The notes under the pieces: model-generated | Database searches by the model: none | Told to the model about the DNA's origin: nothing | Seen by the model: only the letters and a program-made list of their open reading frames with translations | Part shown: in pieces, positions 26,542-35,641 of the stretch | How positions within the stretch are numbered: position 1 is the first letter of the stretch | Layout: the number at the start of each line of letters is the position of its first letter | Translations under genes and position numbers: made by a program | NCBI GenBank assembly: GCA_021413675.1 | Contig: JAIOQA010000170.1 | Coordinates: forward strand, 1-45,425 | Reading direction: 5' to 3' | Origin: Deltaproteobacteria bacterium | GTDB taxonomy: Bacteria; Myxococcota_A; Polyangia; Haliangiales; Haliangiaceae | DNA length: 45,425 nt

Positions 26542-26708
26542 ACACGCGGCTGAGTATGAGGTGAGACTCGTCCGTCGCGCTCAGCGCTGGGTATCCCGGC
26601 GCTAGGTTGGCGACCCGAACGGTGTCGATGGCCTTCTGCGACCGTGATGGCCGACTCGGCGACAGCGAGCCGCGCATCGCGGCCCATTCGTGCTATGGGT
26701 TTGCCCCT

Positions 26709-27134
26709 ATGAGTGACTTCCATAGCCAGCTTGCTGGCGTCGTGAATTCCTTTGTCGCGCAGGTGTCGGCGCTCGCGCGCGAGGCCGCCATTCAGACGCT
26801 CGGCAATGCCCTTCGCGGCTCCGCCAGCGTGCTCGCGGAGCGCCCTGCACGAGCAACTGCCCAGCCGCGGATTGCCGCGGCGGCGCCGGCGCGGCGCGCG
26901 TTGCCCAAGGGCGCGAAGCGACCTGCGGAGGAACTCGCGGACCTCCAGGCGACGCTGCTCGAGTACATCAAGGCGCACCCCGGCCAGCGCGTCGAGCAGA
27001 TCAAGCAGGCGCTCGGCGCGTCCACCAAGGATCTGGCCCTGCCGATCCGCAAGCTTATCGCCGGTGGCGCGGTGCGCTCCGAGGGCGCGAAGCGCGCGAC
27101 GGCCTACTTTGCCGGCAAGGGCAAGAAGGCGTAG
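26709..27134 (+). CDS. Small winged-helix-like DNA-binding protein (141 aa)
   Basis: The ATG at 26709 gives MSDFHSQLAGVVNSF. The longer frame adds a Cys/Arg-rich stretch unlikely to be translated. The N-terminal helix, a Pro/Arg/Ala linker and a C-terminal domain (LLEYIKAHPGQRVEQIKQAL, then DLALPIRKLIAGGAVRS and AKRATAYFAG) fit a helix-turn-helix/wing pattern, with the wing before the basic C-terminus. Proteins of this shape are common in Myxococcota and probably bind DNA without a known specific role. It ends 20 nt before the LanC-like gene. Confidence 0.65.
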   Translation: MSDFHSQLAGVVNSFVAQVSALAREAAIQTLGNALRGSASVLAERPARATAQPRIAAAAPARRALPKGAKRPAEELADLQATLLEYIKAHPGQRVEQIKQALGASTKDLALPIRKLIAGGAVRSEGAKRATAYFAGKGKKA

Positions 27135-27153
27135 CTCGGAGCCGCGTGCACAG

Positions 27154-28329
27154 GTGCTCTTCGATCCGACGCGCCACGTGGCGCTGACCGAGACCAGGTG
27201 GGATGAGGCCCAGGCCCGGGCGGCCATCGAGGCCATCACGCGCGAGGTCGACGCATCGTTCGACGACCGCACCCTGTGGCCGCGGCACCCGATGGACGGG
27301 GGGCCGGGGGCCGCGCCGCTCAAGAGCCTCTACTTCGGCGCGGCTGGTGTGATCTGGGCGCAGACGTATCTCGCCGAGCGTGGCGCCGCCAAGACGCGGA
27401 GCTGGGCGAGTCTCGCGGGGCCACTGGTGGAGCACTATCGCGCCGCACCGGACACGGAGTCGACGCTGCCGTCTTACTGGCTGGGCGAAGTCGGCGTCCT
27501 GCTCACGGCGTGGCGCCTCGATCGGGGCGCGATCGACCTCGATTCGCTGTACCGCTTGATCGAGGGCAACATCGACAACCCCGCGAACGAGGCGTTGTTG
27601 GGCGCGCCGGGGACCATGCTCGCGGCGCTGTTCATCCACGAGGCGACAGGGCAGGTGCGCTGGCGCGAGCTCTTCGACGCGAACGTCGCGGCGCTGATGG
27701 CGCGCTGGACGCGCCGCGAGCGCGTTGGTTGCTCCCTTTGGACGCAAGACCTGTACGGCGACCTCTCTGACCAGATCGGCGCCGGCCACGGCATGGCCGG
27801 CAACGCGTTCGCGATCCTGCGTGGCGGGCCGAACGCGGAAGCTCGGCAGCGCGCCGCCGAGGCGCTGCGGGCGACAGCGCTCGAGTCGGGCGCGCTGGTC
27901 AACTGGCCGCAGTACGCGATCACCCCTCGGCCTGGGCGCACCGACCGGCTGGTGCAGTGGTGTCATGGCGCGCCGGGCATGATCACCGCGCTGTCGGACG
28001 CCATCGACGACGACGAGTCGGACCGCTTGCTGCGCGCGGGCGGCGAGCTGATCTGGGCGGCTGGGCCGCTCGCCAAGGGCGCCGGCCTCTGCCACGGCAC
28101 CGCGGGCAACGGCTACGCATTTCTCAAGCTGTTCCGTCGGACCGGCGATGAGCGTTGGCTGGATCGTGCGCGGTGCTTCGCCATGCACGCGATCGAGCAG
28201 TCCGCCCAGTTGGTCGCCCAGTACGGCCGTCGGCGCTTCTCCCTCTGGACCGGCGATCCCGGCGTCGCGGTCTATCTGCACACCTGCATCGCCGGCGAGG
28301 CTGACGTGCCGACGCTCGACGTGTTCTGA
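27154..28329 (+). CDS. Stand-alone LanC-like protein
   Basis: 391 residues from a GTG at 27154 (GGAG upstream, long spacing). The LanC/LanC-like alpha-toroid motifs are present: GAGHGMAGNAFAILRGG, WCHGAPGM (about 269-276) and LCHGTAGNGYAFLKLF (about 312-327). Cys in WCHG and Cys-His in LCHG are the expected zinc ligands. LanC enzymes cyclise lanthipeptides, but no dehydratase or precursor gene is visible nearby. It may therefore belong to the free-standing group that, in eukaryotes, adds glutathione to dehydroamino acids. That role is untested here. It follows the winged-helix gene on the same strand. Confidence 0.85.
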   Translation: MLFDPTRHVALTETRWDEAQARAAIEAITREVDASFDDRTLWPRHPMDGGPGAAPLKSLYFGAAGVIWAQTYLAERGAAKTRSWASLAGPLVEHYRAAPDTESTLPSYWLGEVGVLLTAWRLDRGAIDLDSLYRLIEGNIDNPANEALLGAPGTMLAALFIHEATGQVRWRELFDANVAALMARWTRRERVGCSLWTQDLYGDLSDQIGAGHGMAGNAFAILRGGPNAEARQRAAEALRATALESGALVNWPQYAITPRPGRTDRLVQWCHGAPGMITALSDAIDDDESDRLLRAGGELIWAAGPLAKGAGLCHGTAGNGYAFLKLFRRTGDERWLDRARCFAMHAIEQSAQLVAQYGRRRFSLWTGDPGVAVYLHTCIAGEADVPTLDVF

Positions 28330-28438
28330 ACGAGTGGGCATTCGCCCGCCCGCGCGCACAGCCGCGATCGCCGTGAGGAACTGGCATCTCACGCTCGCGG
28401 TTCGACGCAACTTGCGACTACGCTGACCCTGGGGCGCG

Positions 28439-29509
28439 GTGGCGAACGTCAAGAAGATCTCACGGGTCTTGGCGCTGGGGCGGGTCTTGACGACCCGCGC
28501 TCGAGGCATCGTCGTGGCGCGCTACGCAGTCGAATCGGGCGAATCGGTGCGCAACGTGTACCGGGACCTGGAGACCATCCGGAGCGCCGGTTACCCGGTC
28601 GAGCACGAGGGGACGCGTTACTGGTTGCCGAAGGGGTGGACCGTCATGGGCGCTCGTGGCGTCGCTCCGGACGAGCTGCTCGCGCTGTACTTTGCGCGGG
28701 AGGTCGTTGGCGCCGCGCGAGGATCGCTCCTGGGGCGAGGCCTCGACCGGCTGTGGACCAAGCTCGCGGCGGATCACGATCAGGCTCGGCTACTTCCGCA
28801 GAATGACGCTCCGTTTCGCGCGCGAAGCATCGGTGCGATCGACTACGGGCCGCATCGGGCAACGTTGGTCGAGCTCGAGCGGGCGGCCGCGACGCGGACC
28901 GCGGTCTGGTGCCGCTTCCGCCGATCGCGGACCGGAGAGATCTCCGAGCGCGTGATCGAGCCCGGCGAGGTGTATCTGGACCCGGGGCTCGAGGCGCTCT
29001 ACTGCATCGCGTGGTGCCGGCTGCGGCAGGACGTCCGGGTATTCGCGATCCACCGCTTCCTGGAAGTGCGCTCGACCGGCGAGCGGTTCGCGTATCGCGC
29101 CGAGAGTCGCTCGCGCGCGGCGCTGCACGGGGCGTTTCGCATATGGCGAGGCGCCAACATCGCGCGGGTTCGCCTCGCGTTCTCCCGGGCCGTCTCCCCC
29201 GAGATCATGGAGCGCCGCTGGCACCCATCGCAAGTGCTGGTCCCGGTGATCTCGGGTGGCGTCGTGCTGGAGATGTCGGTAGCAGAACCTTCCGAGCTCA
29301 CCCGCTGGCTGCTCGGCTTTGGCAAAGACGTCGAGGTGCTCGAGCCCTTGGACCTGCGGGACGCCGTGCGGTCGGCTCACGAAGACGCGCTCGGACCTCG
29401 GGCCGATCTCCGTCGCGCTGCTCCCGCAGGTCGAATGTCACGATTTGACGTTGGCCAGCGTGAAGGTGAGGCAGTCGCGGTCAACCGCGAACGGAGCCGA
29501 AGAAAGTGA
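28439..29509 (+). CDS. WYL-domain transcriptional regulator of the CRISPR-Cas locus
   Basis: 356 residues, GTG start. An N-terminal winged helix-turn-helix (SGESVRNVYRDLETIRSAGY) precedes a WYL domain in its typical place (LDPGLEALYCIAWCRLRQDV, then FAIHRFLEV). The WYL triad is partly altered (W-C-R...R). The C-terminal region (about 235-330) resembles the WCX extension (RVRLAFSRAVSPEIMERRWH). WYL proteins regulate CRISPR-Cas, phage and damage genes, sensing nucleotides or nucleic acids. The gene reads toward cas3 with only 31 nt between them, so it probably sits in the cas operon or just before it and may control it. Confidence 0.85.
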   Translation: MANVKKISRVLALGRVLTTRARGIVVARYAVESGESVRNVYRDLETIRSAGYPVEHEGTRYWLPKGWTVMGARGVAPDELLALYFAREVVGAARGSLLGRGLDRLWTKLAADHDQARLLPQNDAPFRARSIGAIDYGPHRATLVELERAAATRTAVWCRFRRSRTGEISERVIEPGEVYLDPGLEALYCIAWCRLRQDVRVFAIHRFLEVRSTGERFAYRAESRSRAALHGAFRIWRGANIARVRLAFSRAVSPEIMERRWHPSQVLVPVISGGVVLEMSVAEPSELTRWLLGFGKDVEVLEPLDLRDAVRSAHEDALGPRADLRRAAPAGRMSRFDVGQREGEAVAVNRERSRRK

Positions 29510-29540
29510 CGCAGCCAGAACCACACCAAGGAGCCCATCG

Positions 29541-32294
29541 GTGCAGGTAGCCCACACAGTGGCTACCGCGCTTGCTCGGCACTGGGGCAAGGCTGCGCAG
29601 GACGCTGGCGGTCCGCATGACCACCACACGGTGCTCGGTCACAGCCTTGACGTCGCTGCTTGTGCGTTCCTGTTGCTGGACCGGCACCCGATCCTCCGGA
29701 CGCGGTTCGCGCAGAGCGGAGGCTTGTCCACGGAGAGCACGCCCGCCACGCTCGCGGCGGTCTGTTGCCTTCATGACATCGGGAAGTACGACGTGAGGTT
29801 CGCCAGAAAGGCGCCCGGCGTCGCAGATCGCCTGCGACCGGACAGCGCGGGCCTAGTCACTGGGCCCTACGACCACGGGACCGAAGGCTTCCGCCAGGTC
29901 GAGAGAAATGACCGGGCATTCGAGCAGCTGGAGCGACGCCTTGGGGGCTCGGCCATCCCGTTGCTTCGCGCCGTCACCGGCCATCACGGAAACCTGCCGA
30001 CGATCGATGACGTCAACCCGACTCGTTCGGCGTTGCCGCCGTCGCTGGTTCGCGAGGATGCCGCCGCGCGCGGTGCATTCGTCGACCTGGTCTGCGACTT
30101 CTTCGAGTCCCGTGGCGCGTTGCTGCCCTGGCCCGCCGCGGTTGACAGCGTCGTCGTCCAGCGCGTCGCCGGGTTGACCGCGATCGCCGACTGGATCGGG
30201 TCCGACGTGGAGTTCTTCCCGTATCGGCCGGGCCCGATCGGCGATCTCGCCGCGTACTGGGACGAGTCGGTCGCGCGCGCCGTGCCCGCGTGCCGGGCGG
30301 CCGGACTCCTCCGCGCTCCGACTACAGCCTCCGCGTTCGCGACGCTCTTTCCAGGCTACGCACCCCGCGACGTCCAGATGCTGACAGAGCAGGTTCGCGG
30401 GACGGAGCCCGCGCTGGTGATCGTCGAGGCGGAGATGGGGAAGGGCAAGACGGAGGCAGCGCTCGCCCTCGCGGCGCGGTTCCTGGCACACGGACAGGCC
30501 GAAGGGCTCATGGTGGCGCTGCCGACCATGGCGACCTCGAACGCGATGTTCGCGCGCGTCGAAGATGTCGCGCCTCGGCTGTATCCTGGCGACGAAGTCC
30601 AGCTCGCGCTCGCGCACAGCCGTGCGTCACGACAGCCGCGCTTCCAGGCGCTGGTTCAGCGCGGTCTGCGCGCGTTCGACCCCGATGCAACCGAAGCATC
30701 TGTCGCTTGCGCGCGCTGGTTGTTGAACCGGAAGCGCGTCTTGCTTGCGCAGATCGGCATCGGGACGATCGATCAGGCGCTGCAGGCGGCGCTCACGATC
30801 AAGCATCAGTTCGTGCGGCTCTTCGGGCTCTCGCGTGACGTCGTGGTCATCGACGAGGTTCACGCCTACGACGCGTACATGGAGGTCCTGCTCGAGCATC
30901 TCTTGTCATGGCTCGGTGCGCTTCGCGTGCCAGTGGTCTTGCTGTCAGCGACCTTGCCCAGCGAGCGACGCGCCGCGCTCGCCGCAGCCTGGCGTGGCGG
31001 CGGTGGCGAGACTGGCGCGGATGGGGCCGACGAGGCGAAGTCGCGGCCGTATCCTCTCGTGACCGTGGCGACGGCCGTGGCCACGTCGACGCTGTCCGGC
31101 GTTTCGGAGGCGCCAGCGCGAACGATCGTCCTGGAGCGGATCGCGAAGACGGAGGAGTCTGCTCACCTGCGCGAAACCGCGCGCCACCTGATCGAGGCGG
31201 CGCGGCGCGGCGCGCGTGTCGCGTGGGTCCGCAACACCGTGGCCGAAGCACAGCGCGCGTACGACGCTGTTCTCTCGGCGGCGCCGGACGTCGAGCACGT
31301 TCTCTTCCACGCGCGTTTTCGCGGAGTCGATCGGAGCCGAATCGAGGCGCACGTGCTCGACCGTTTCGGCAAGAGCGCGCCCGTCGGCGGTCGCCTGCTC
31401 ATCGCCACGCAGGTCATCGAACAGAGCCTCGACCTCGACTTCGACGAGCTGCACTCTGACCTGGCACCGATCGACCTGCTGTTCCAGCGCACGGGGCGGC
31501 TCCATCGCCACGTTCGCCCGCGGTTGCCCGGCTTCGAGCAGCCGCGCCTCTGGGTTCACGTCCCGTCGCGTGACGACAGCGCAGCGCTCCGGTACGGGCG
31601 GTCACAGTACGTCTACGACGTGGCGACCCTCTGGATCGCGGAGCGGATCGTGCTGACACGCGACGCGCTGGTTCTGCCCGACGATATCCGGATTCTCGTC
31701 GAGGAGACCTACCACCCTGAGGCGCGCGCCTCGCAATTGCAGTTGGGGCCGGCGCGCTTGCTGGCAGTCGAGGCCGCGCGCATCGAGAAGCTCGAGGGCA
31801 AGCGAGCCGAGGCGCGGCGGTGCTGCATCCCGTCCGCGTCGGCGGATGCGGACGGGGGCGCGGTCATGGACGACGAAGACGAGACTGTACGCGCCTTCAC
31901 TCGCGACGGGACATCCACGACGGTGCTGCCGCTCCTGTGGGATGGTGCGCAAGCGCGCACGCTCGGCGCGGCGGACGATGGTCCGCCGTGGCACCTCGAT
32001 GCGAATGACCGCGTCGCCTGGCAATTGGTGAGCGAGTTGATGGACCAGACGATGTCGATCGTGGTCCCGATCGCGCCAACGGCGCCACGCGGCGAGCGCG
32101 AGTCATGGGAGGGGTTCCTGCGGCGCTTCCGGCGCTTCGCCGCTGAGACTGGCCTCGGCAAGCACCTCGTGCCGCTTCCTCTGCGTCGCCACGGCGACGC
32201 GTTCGTCGGGCGCGCGGTTCGGGGCACCCAGCCGCACGAGGTCCGCTACTCGTTCGACCTGGGCCTGCAGATTCTCCGAAGCGAAGAGGCGTGA
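29541..32294 (+). CDS. cas3: CRISPR-associated helicase/nuclease Cas3 (type I-E)
   Basis: 917 residues from a GTG at 29541, chosen because AAGGAG lies 7 nt upstream. The longer open frame runs back into the WYL gene. HD nuclease motifs: LGHSLDVAACAF (H about 34) and CLHDIGKYD (H78-D79), then AVTGHHGNLP. SF2 helicase motifs: Walker A region VEAEMGKGKTEAAL (about 294-307), VVIDEVHAYD (DEVH, about 434-443), VLLSATLPSER, and VIEQSLDLDFDELHSDLAPI with FQRTGRLHRH. Cas3 is recruited by Cascade to unwind and degrade invader DNA. It is full length for the family and appears intact. Confidence 0.95.
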   Translation: MQVAHTVATALARHWGKAAQDAGGPHDHHTVLGHSLDVAACAFLLLDRHPILRTRFAQSGGLSTESTPATLAAVCCLHDIGKYDVRFARKAPGVADRLRPDSAGLVTGPYDHGTEGFRQVERNDRAFEQLERRLGGSAIPLLRAVTGHHGNLPTIDDVNPTRSALPPSLVREDAAARGAFVDLVCDFFESRGALLPWPAAVDSVVVQRVAGLTAIADWIGSDVEFFPYRPGPIGDLAAYWDESVARAVPACRAAGLLRAPTTASAFATLFPGYAPRDVQMLTEQVRGTEPALVIVEAEMGKGKTEAALALAARFLAHGQAEGLMVALPTMATSNAMFARVEDVAPRLYPGDEVQLALAHSRASRQPRFQALVQRGLRAFDPDATEASVACARWLLNRKRVLLAQIGIGTIDQALQAALTIKHQFVRLFGLSRDVVVIDEVHAYDAYMEVLLEHLLSWLGALRVPVVLLSATLPSERRAALAAAWRGGGGETGADGADEAKSRPYPLVTVATAVATSTLSGVSEAPARTIVLERIAKTEESAHLRETARHLIEAARRGARVAWVRNTVAEAQRAYDAVLSAAPDVEHVLFHARFRGVDRSRIEAHVLDRFGKSAPVGGRLLIATQVIEQSLDLDFDELHSDLAPIDLLFQRTGRLHRHVRPRLPGFEQPRLWVHVPSRDDSAALRYGRSQYVYDVATLWIAERIVLTRDALVLPDDIRILVEETYHPEARASQLQLGPARLLAVEAARIEKLEGKRAEARRCCIPSASADADGGAVMDDEDETVRAFTRDGTSTTVLPLLWDGAQARTLGAADDGPPWHLDANDRVAWQLVSELMDQTMSIVVPIAPTAPRGERESWEGFLRRFRRFAAETGLGKHLVPLPLRRHGDAFVGRAVRGTQPHEVRYSFDLGLQILRSEEA

Positions 32295-32298
32295 ACGT

Positions 32299-33864
32299 AT
32301 GGCCACTGAACACCCCGTTCGATTCAACGCGCTCACCGACCCGTGGCTGCCCCTGGTGCAGGCCGATGGCTCGACCGTCTGGGCATCGTTCGTCGAGGTT
32401 CTTGCGGGCGAGAAGGATGGCGTCGACCTGGACTATCCACGCGATGACTTCCGCGTGTTCGCTCGCCTGCTGTTGAGCGCGCTCGTGCAGGCGCTGTTCC
32501 CCGCGAAGGACAAGGCCGAGCTCGTGCAGCGGCTCGCGCATCCGCTCAAACGCGTGGAGATCGAGAAGCGCATCAGCGCGGTTCTGGAGTCGTTTGATTT
32601 GTTCGGGCCGAAGCCGTTTCTGCAGATCGTGCCGCCGGCAAAGCTCCCGGACGGCGGCGCTGCGCCGTTCGTGTTTCCGGCGGAGGACCTCTTCTCGTCG
32701 CCGGTTCCGATCGACGCGATCTCGATCCCGATCGCGCTGATCGTCGTCTTCATTGAGCAGACGTTCGCTGGCGGCGCCGGGCGCGGCTATGGAGCAGGCC
32801 CGGCGGGGCAGCCCGGGGCGCTGACGCTCATCGACGCTGGAAGCGTGCGGAGTTCAGCATGGGCCAACACGCTGGTGACCGAGACGGTCGCGGCGAAGTA
32901 CGCAAAGGAGGCGCCAGTTCCGTGGAGCAACGAGAAGCGCACGGGGCTTCGCCGGGCGAGCGTCGGCCTCGTCACGGGGCTGTTCTTCCAGCCGCGGGGA
33001 ACCTGGCTCATCCCAGCCGAACCTGGAGCTTGTTCCTTTTCGGGCATTGTCGGGCCGCGAGTCAGGCGCGCGCCGCTCTTGCCGAAGTCGGATCTCGCGA
33101 AGAAGTCAGCCGGCGGCGAGGACTTGTGGCAGCACCCGTGCGCGCCGCTTGCCGTGAACTCACAGGGCATCGGCGCCATCCGGCTCAGTGCCGAGCAGCC
33201 CGCCTGGACAGGGTTGGCACAGCTACTTCAGCCGGTCTCGAAGGGCAAGACGAAGAAGGAGCATCCCAGCGAGGGGCCGGCACTGGTCCTGCAACAATGG
33301 AAGACCCTTGGCTGGCGGGGCGCTCGCTCCGTGCCGCGCCTCATCGTGCTCGACTTCGATCGCGACAAGGCGAACGTCAAGCGGCGCTTCTTCGAGTCGT
33401 ATCCGCTCAGCAACATCCTCGTCAGCAACCCCGAGTTGCTCGAGTTGATGCGTGCGATCGTCGACGACGCGCAGGCTGTCCAGCGTCGCCTGGCGAAGGC
33501 GCTGGTGGTCGCGCACGACGATCAGCGACGCGGCGGCTTCGCGCTGCGCGAGGCCGAGACGTCGTTCTGGCGAGACAGCGAGCCAGCGTTCTTTGCCTGG
33601 CTGGCAAGCGCGGCGAGCCTCGACGCGTGGACCGACGAGGCTGCGCTCCGCGTGCAGACGCTGGCAGCCGCGATGAAGGCGCACGTGCGCCGCGCCGCGC
33701 TCGGTATCTTCGACGCCCACGTCGAGATCTCGGAGTTTGATCCGGCGAAGGCGAAGCGCATCGCCGCGCAGCGTCGCGCGCTGCGCAGCGACCTCTATCC
33801 TTCCACCCAAGCCAGCCCGGCACGCGCCGTCACCACAGGAGAATCGCATGACCATGCAAGCTAG
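32299..33864 (+). CDS. casA: Cascade large subunit Cse1/CasA (Cas8e)
   Basis: 521 residues, ATG at 32299, 4 nt after the cas3 stop. Family features are visible: N-terminal NALTDPWLPLVQADGSTVW, KPFLQIVPPAKLP, and the aromatic/Gly loop IEQTFAGGAGRGYGAGPAG, a position that corresponds to the L1 loop used for PAM and DNA contact in E. coli Cse1. Later parts fit the four-helix C-terminal bundle (LARLLLSALVQALFP-type helices are at the front; helical HVRRAALGIFDAHVEISEFD near the end). It binds the PAM and helps load Cas3. Its stop overlaps the start of cse2 by 17 nt. Confidence 0.92.
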   Translation: MATEHPVRFNALTDPWLPLVQADGSTVWASFVEVLAGEKDGVDLDYPRDDFRVFARLLLSALVQALFPAKDKAELVQRLAHPLKRVEIEKRISAVLESFDLFGPKPFLQIVPPAKLPDGGAAPFVFPAEDLFSSPVPIDAISIPIALIVVFIEQTFAGGAGRGYGAGPAGQPGALTLIDAGSVRSSAWANTLVTETVAAKYAKEAPVPWSNEKRTGLRRASVGLVTGLFFQPRGTWLIPAEPGACSFSGIVGPRVRRAPLLPKSDLAKKSAGGEDLWQHPCAPLAVNSQGIGAIRLSAEQPAWTGLAQLLQPVSKGKTKKEHPSEGPALVLQQWKTLGWRGARSVPRLIVLDFDRDKANVKRRFFESYPLSNILVSNPELLELMRAIVDDAQAVQRRLAKALVVAHDDQRRGGFALREAETSFWRDSEPAFFAWLASAASLDAWTDEAALRVQTLAAAMKAHVRRAALGIFDAHVEISEFDPAKAKRIAAQRRALRSDLYPSTQASPARAVTTGESHDHAS

Positions 33865-34399
33865 TAGCGCCAAGCCCGCGAGCCATGCAGATGTGCTCGT
33901 TGATGACATCCGCGTCGTGCGCGCGCGCTACGATCAACTCGACCGCGGACTTGTCGCCCAGCTTCGTCGCTGTCGCTCCGCGACGGAGGTCGAACTGGAG
34001 GGCACGTACTGGCGAATCGCGGGCGACTTCGGTCGGCGTCAGCCCAATCTCGTCCGCCACCTCGCGCATGTCGTATTGCTCTTTCCCTATGCGGCTCACC
34101 GCACGCGGCAGGGCTTCTCGGTCGGTCGCTTCCTACGTGAGCAGCTCGACGACAAGGATGGGTCCAGCCTGCGCGTGCGCCGCATCCTCGCCGTCGAGAC
34201 TCGAGATGAGCTCGATCATCGCTTGCGCGCGCTCTTGCGCTTGACCGCCGCTGGCGGCGCACCTGTCGATTGGGGCGTCGTCGGGCGAGACCTGCTCTGG
34301 TTCTTCGCCGAGAGCGACGCCACCCGGCGCCGCTGGGCGCAGGACTTCTACGCTCCGTCCACGTTTGACCCTTCCACCGATTCGCGCTCCGCGACCTGA
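33848..34399 (+). CDS. casB: Cascade small subunit Cse2/CasB
   Basis: 183 residues from the ATG at 33848, which has an AGGAG site 6 nt upstream and overlaps the end of cse1. All-helical composition as in the family: QLDRGLVAQLRRCRSATEVE, ATYW-like residues (GTYWRIAG), HVVLLFPYAAHRTRQGFSVG, SSLRVRRILAVETRDELDHR and a terminal DFYA segment that is common in Cse2 (RRRWAQDFYAPSTFDPSTD). Two copies form the belly of Cascade and stabilise the R-loop. Length and position support function. Confidence 0.9.
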   Translation: MTMQASSAKPASHADVLVDDIRVVRARYDQLDRGLVAQLRRCRSATEVELEGTYWRIAGDFGRRQPNLVRHLAHVVLLFPYAAHRTRQGFSVGRFLREQLDDKDGSSLRVRRILAVETRDELDHRLRALLRLTAAGGAPVDWGVVGRDLLWFFAESDATRRRWAQDFYAPSTFDPSTDSRSAT

Positions 34400-34406
34400 G
34401 GGCCCC

Positions 34407-35639
34407 ATGACCACGTTCATCGAGTTCCACGCATTGCGTTCGTTCCCGCCGAGCAACCTCAACCGCGACGATCTCGGCAGCCCCAAGACGGCGGTATTCG
34501 GTGGCTCGCGCCGGCTGCGTATCTCGAGCCAGTGCCTGAAGCGCACGTGGCGCACGTCCGAGCACTTCCGCGGCGAGTTCGCCGCAGACCAGCTCGGGAT
34601 CCGGACCGCGCGCCTGCCCGAGCAAGTCCTTGCGCAGGTGGGCGACGAGCTCGACGATGCGACCAAGGCCGGCCTACTCGCGTTGCTGTCCGCGATCGGC
34701 CGGAAGAAGGCGGTTGGCGGCGGGGACGGGGAGGAGGGCGAGGACGGCGAGGAAGACGACGCCGGGGAAGCCGATCTGAGTCGGACCGCGCACTTGCTCT
34801 ACCTGAGCGTGCAGGAGATCAACGTCGTGGCGATGTTCGCCAAGGAGAACCACGAGCGGCTCAGCAAGGTGCTCAAGAAGAAGAAGCCCGACGGGGAGGC
34901 GATCAAGAAGCTCCGCAAGGATCTCGAGACCTATCTGCAGGAGCACACGTCGAAGAACGCCGTCGACGTGGGGTTGTTCGGTCGATTCGTCACCAGCGAC
35001 GAGTTTGATACCGTCGAGGGCGCACTGCAGGTCGCGCACGCGCTGGGCACACAGAAGGTCGAGCTCGAGTACGACTACTTCACGGCTGTGGACGACCTGG
35101 GCGAGGACCCGGGCGCTGGGCACTTGGGCGAGAGCGAGTTCGCGAGCTCGGTGTTGTACCTGTACGCGTGCTGCGACCTCGGGCAGCTCAACGCGAATCT
35201 CGGTGGCCGCAGCAAGGACGGACGGGTAGCAGACGACGAGGCGCGCGCCCTTGCCAAGAAGACGCTTCCTGCGCTCGCCCGCGCGATGGCCGAAGCGACG
35301 CCCAAGGGGAAGAAGACTGGCACCGCGCCCCACACGCCCGCGGAGTACGTGGAGGTCGTGGTGCGCCGTGGCGCGCCGCTGAGCTTCGCGAACGCGTTCA
35401 CCAAGCCCGTGGCCGCCGTCGAAGGCGACGGCGATGTCATGGCCGCATCGATCCGGCGCCTGGCTCTGCATCGTGACCGAATCGAGACGGCGTACGGTCG
35501 GGATGCCGACACCGTCGCCCGGTTTGTCCTCTGCCTGCGGGACGTCGACGGGGCGTCCGCGGCCGAGAATAGCGTGACGTCCATCGCCGAGCTGGGCCGC
35601 AAGCTCGCGTCCACCCTCGGCAGTCTGCCCCAGGCCTAG
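34407..35639 (+). CDS. cas7: Cascade backbone subunit Cas7e/CasC (Cse4)
   Basis: 410 residues, ATG at 34407. The family N-terminus is clear: FIEFHALRSFPPSNLNRDDL, PKTAVFGGSRRLRISSQCLK. Later motifs match the RRM-type palm and thumb (DVGLFGRFVTSDE, AHALGTQKVELEYDYFTAVD, GESEFASSVLYLYACCDL). Six copies bind the crRNA spacer. Unusual: an acidic low-complexity insertion at about 104-125 (GGGDGEEGEDGEEDDAGEAD) and a Lys-rich charged helix near 160-180 lengthen the protein beyond the ~350-370 residues usual for this subunit. Cas5e follows 2 nt after its stop. Confidence 0.92.
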   Translation: MTTFIEFHALRSFPPSNLNRDDLGSPKTAVFGGSRRLRISSQCLKRTWRTSEHFRGEFAADQLGIRTARLPEQVLAQVGDELDDATKAGLLALLSAIGRKKAVGGGDGEEGEDGEEDDAGEADLSRTAHLLYLSVQEINVVAMFAKENHERLSKVLKKKKPDGEAIKKLRKDLETYLQEHTSKNAVDVGLFGRFVTSDEFDTVEGALQVAHALGTQKVELEYDYFTAVDDLGEDPGAGHLGESEFASSVLYLYACCDLGQLNANLGGRSKDGRVADDEARALAKKTLPALARAMAEATPKGKKTGTAPHTPAEYVEVVVRRGAPLSFANAFTKPVAAVEGDGDVMAASIRRLALHRDRIETAYGRDADTVARFVLCLRDVDGASAAENSVTSIAELGRKLASTLGSLPQA

Positions 35640-35641
35640 CG

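Noticed and set aside
29319..29540. A longer N-terminus for Cas3
   Set aside because: The upstream frame overlaps the WYL gene and has no Cas3-like content, while the GTG at 29541 has a good AAGGAG site at proper distance.
30847..31559. Antisense frames within cas3 (134 and 204 residues)
   Set aside because: They mirror the codon structure of cas3, which has clear helicase motifs.
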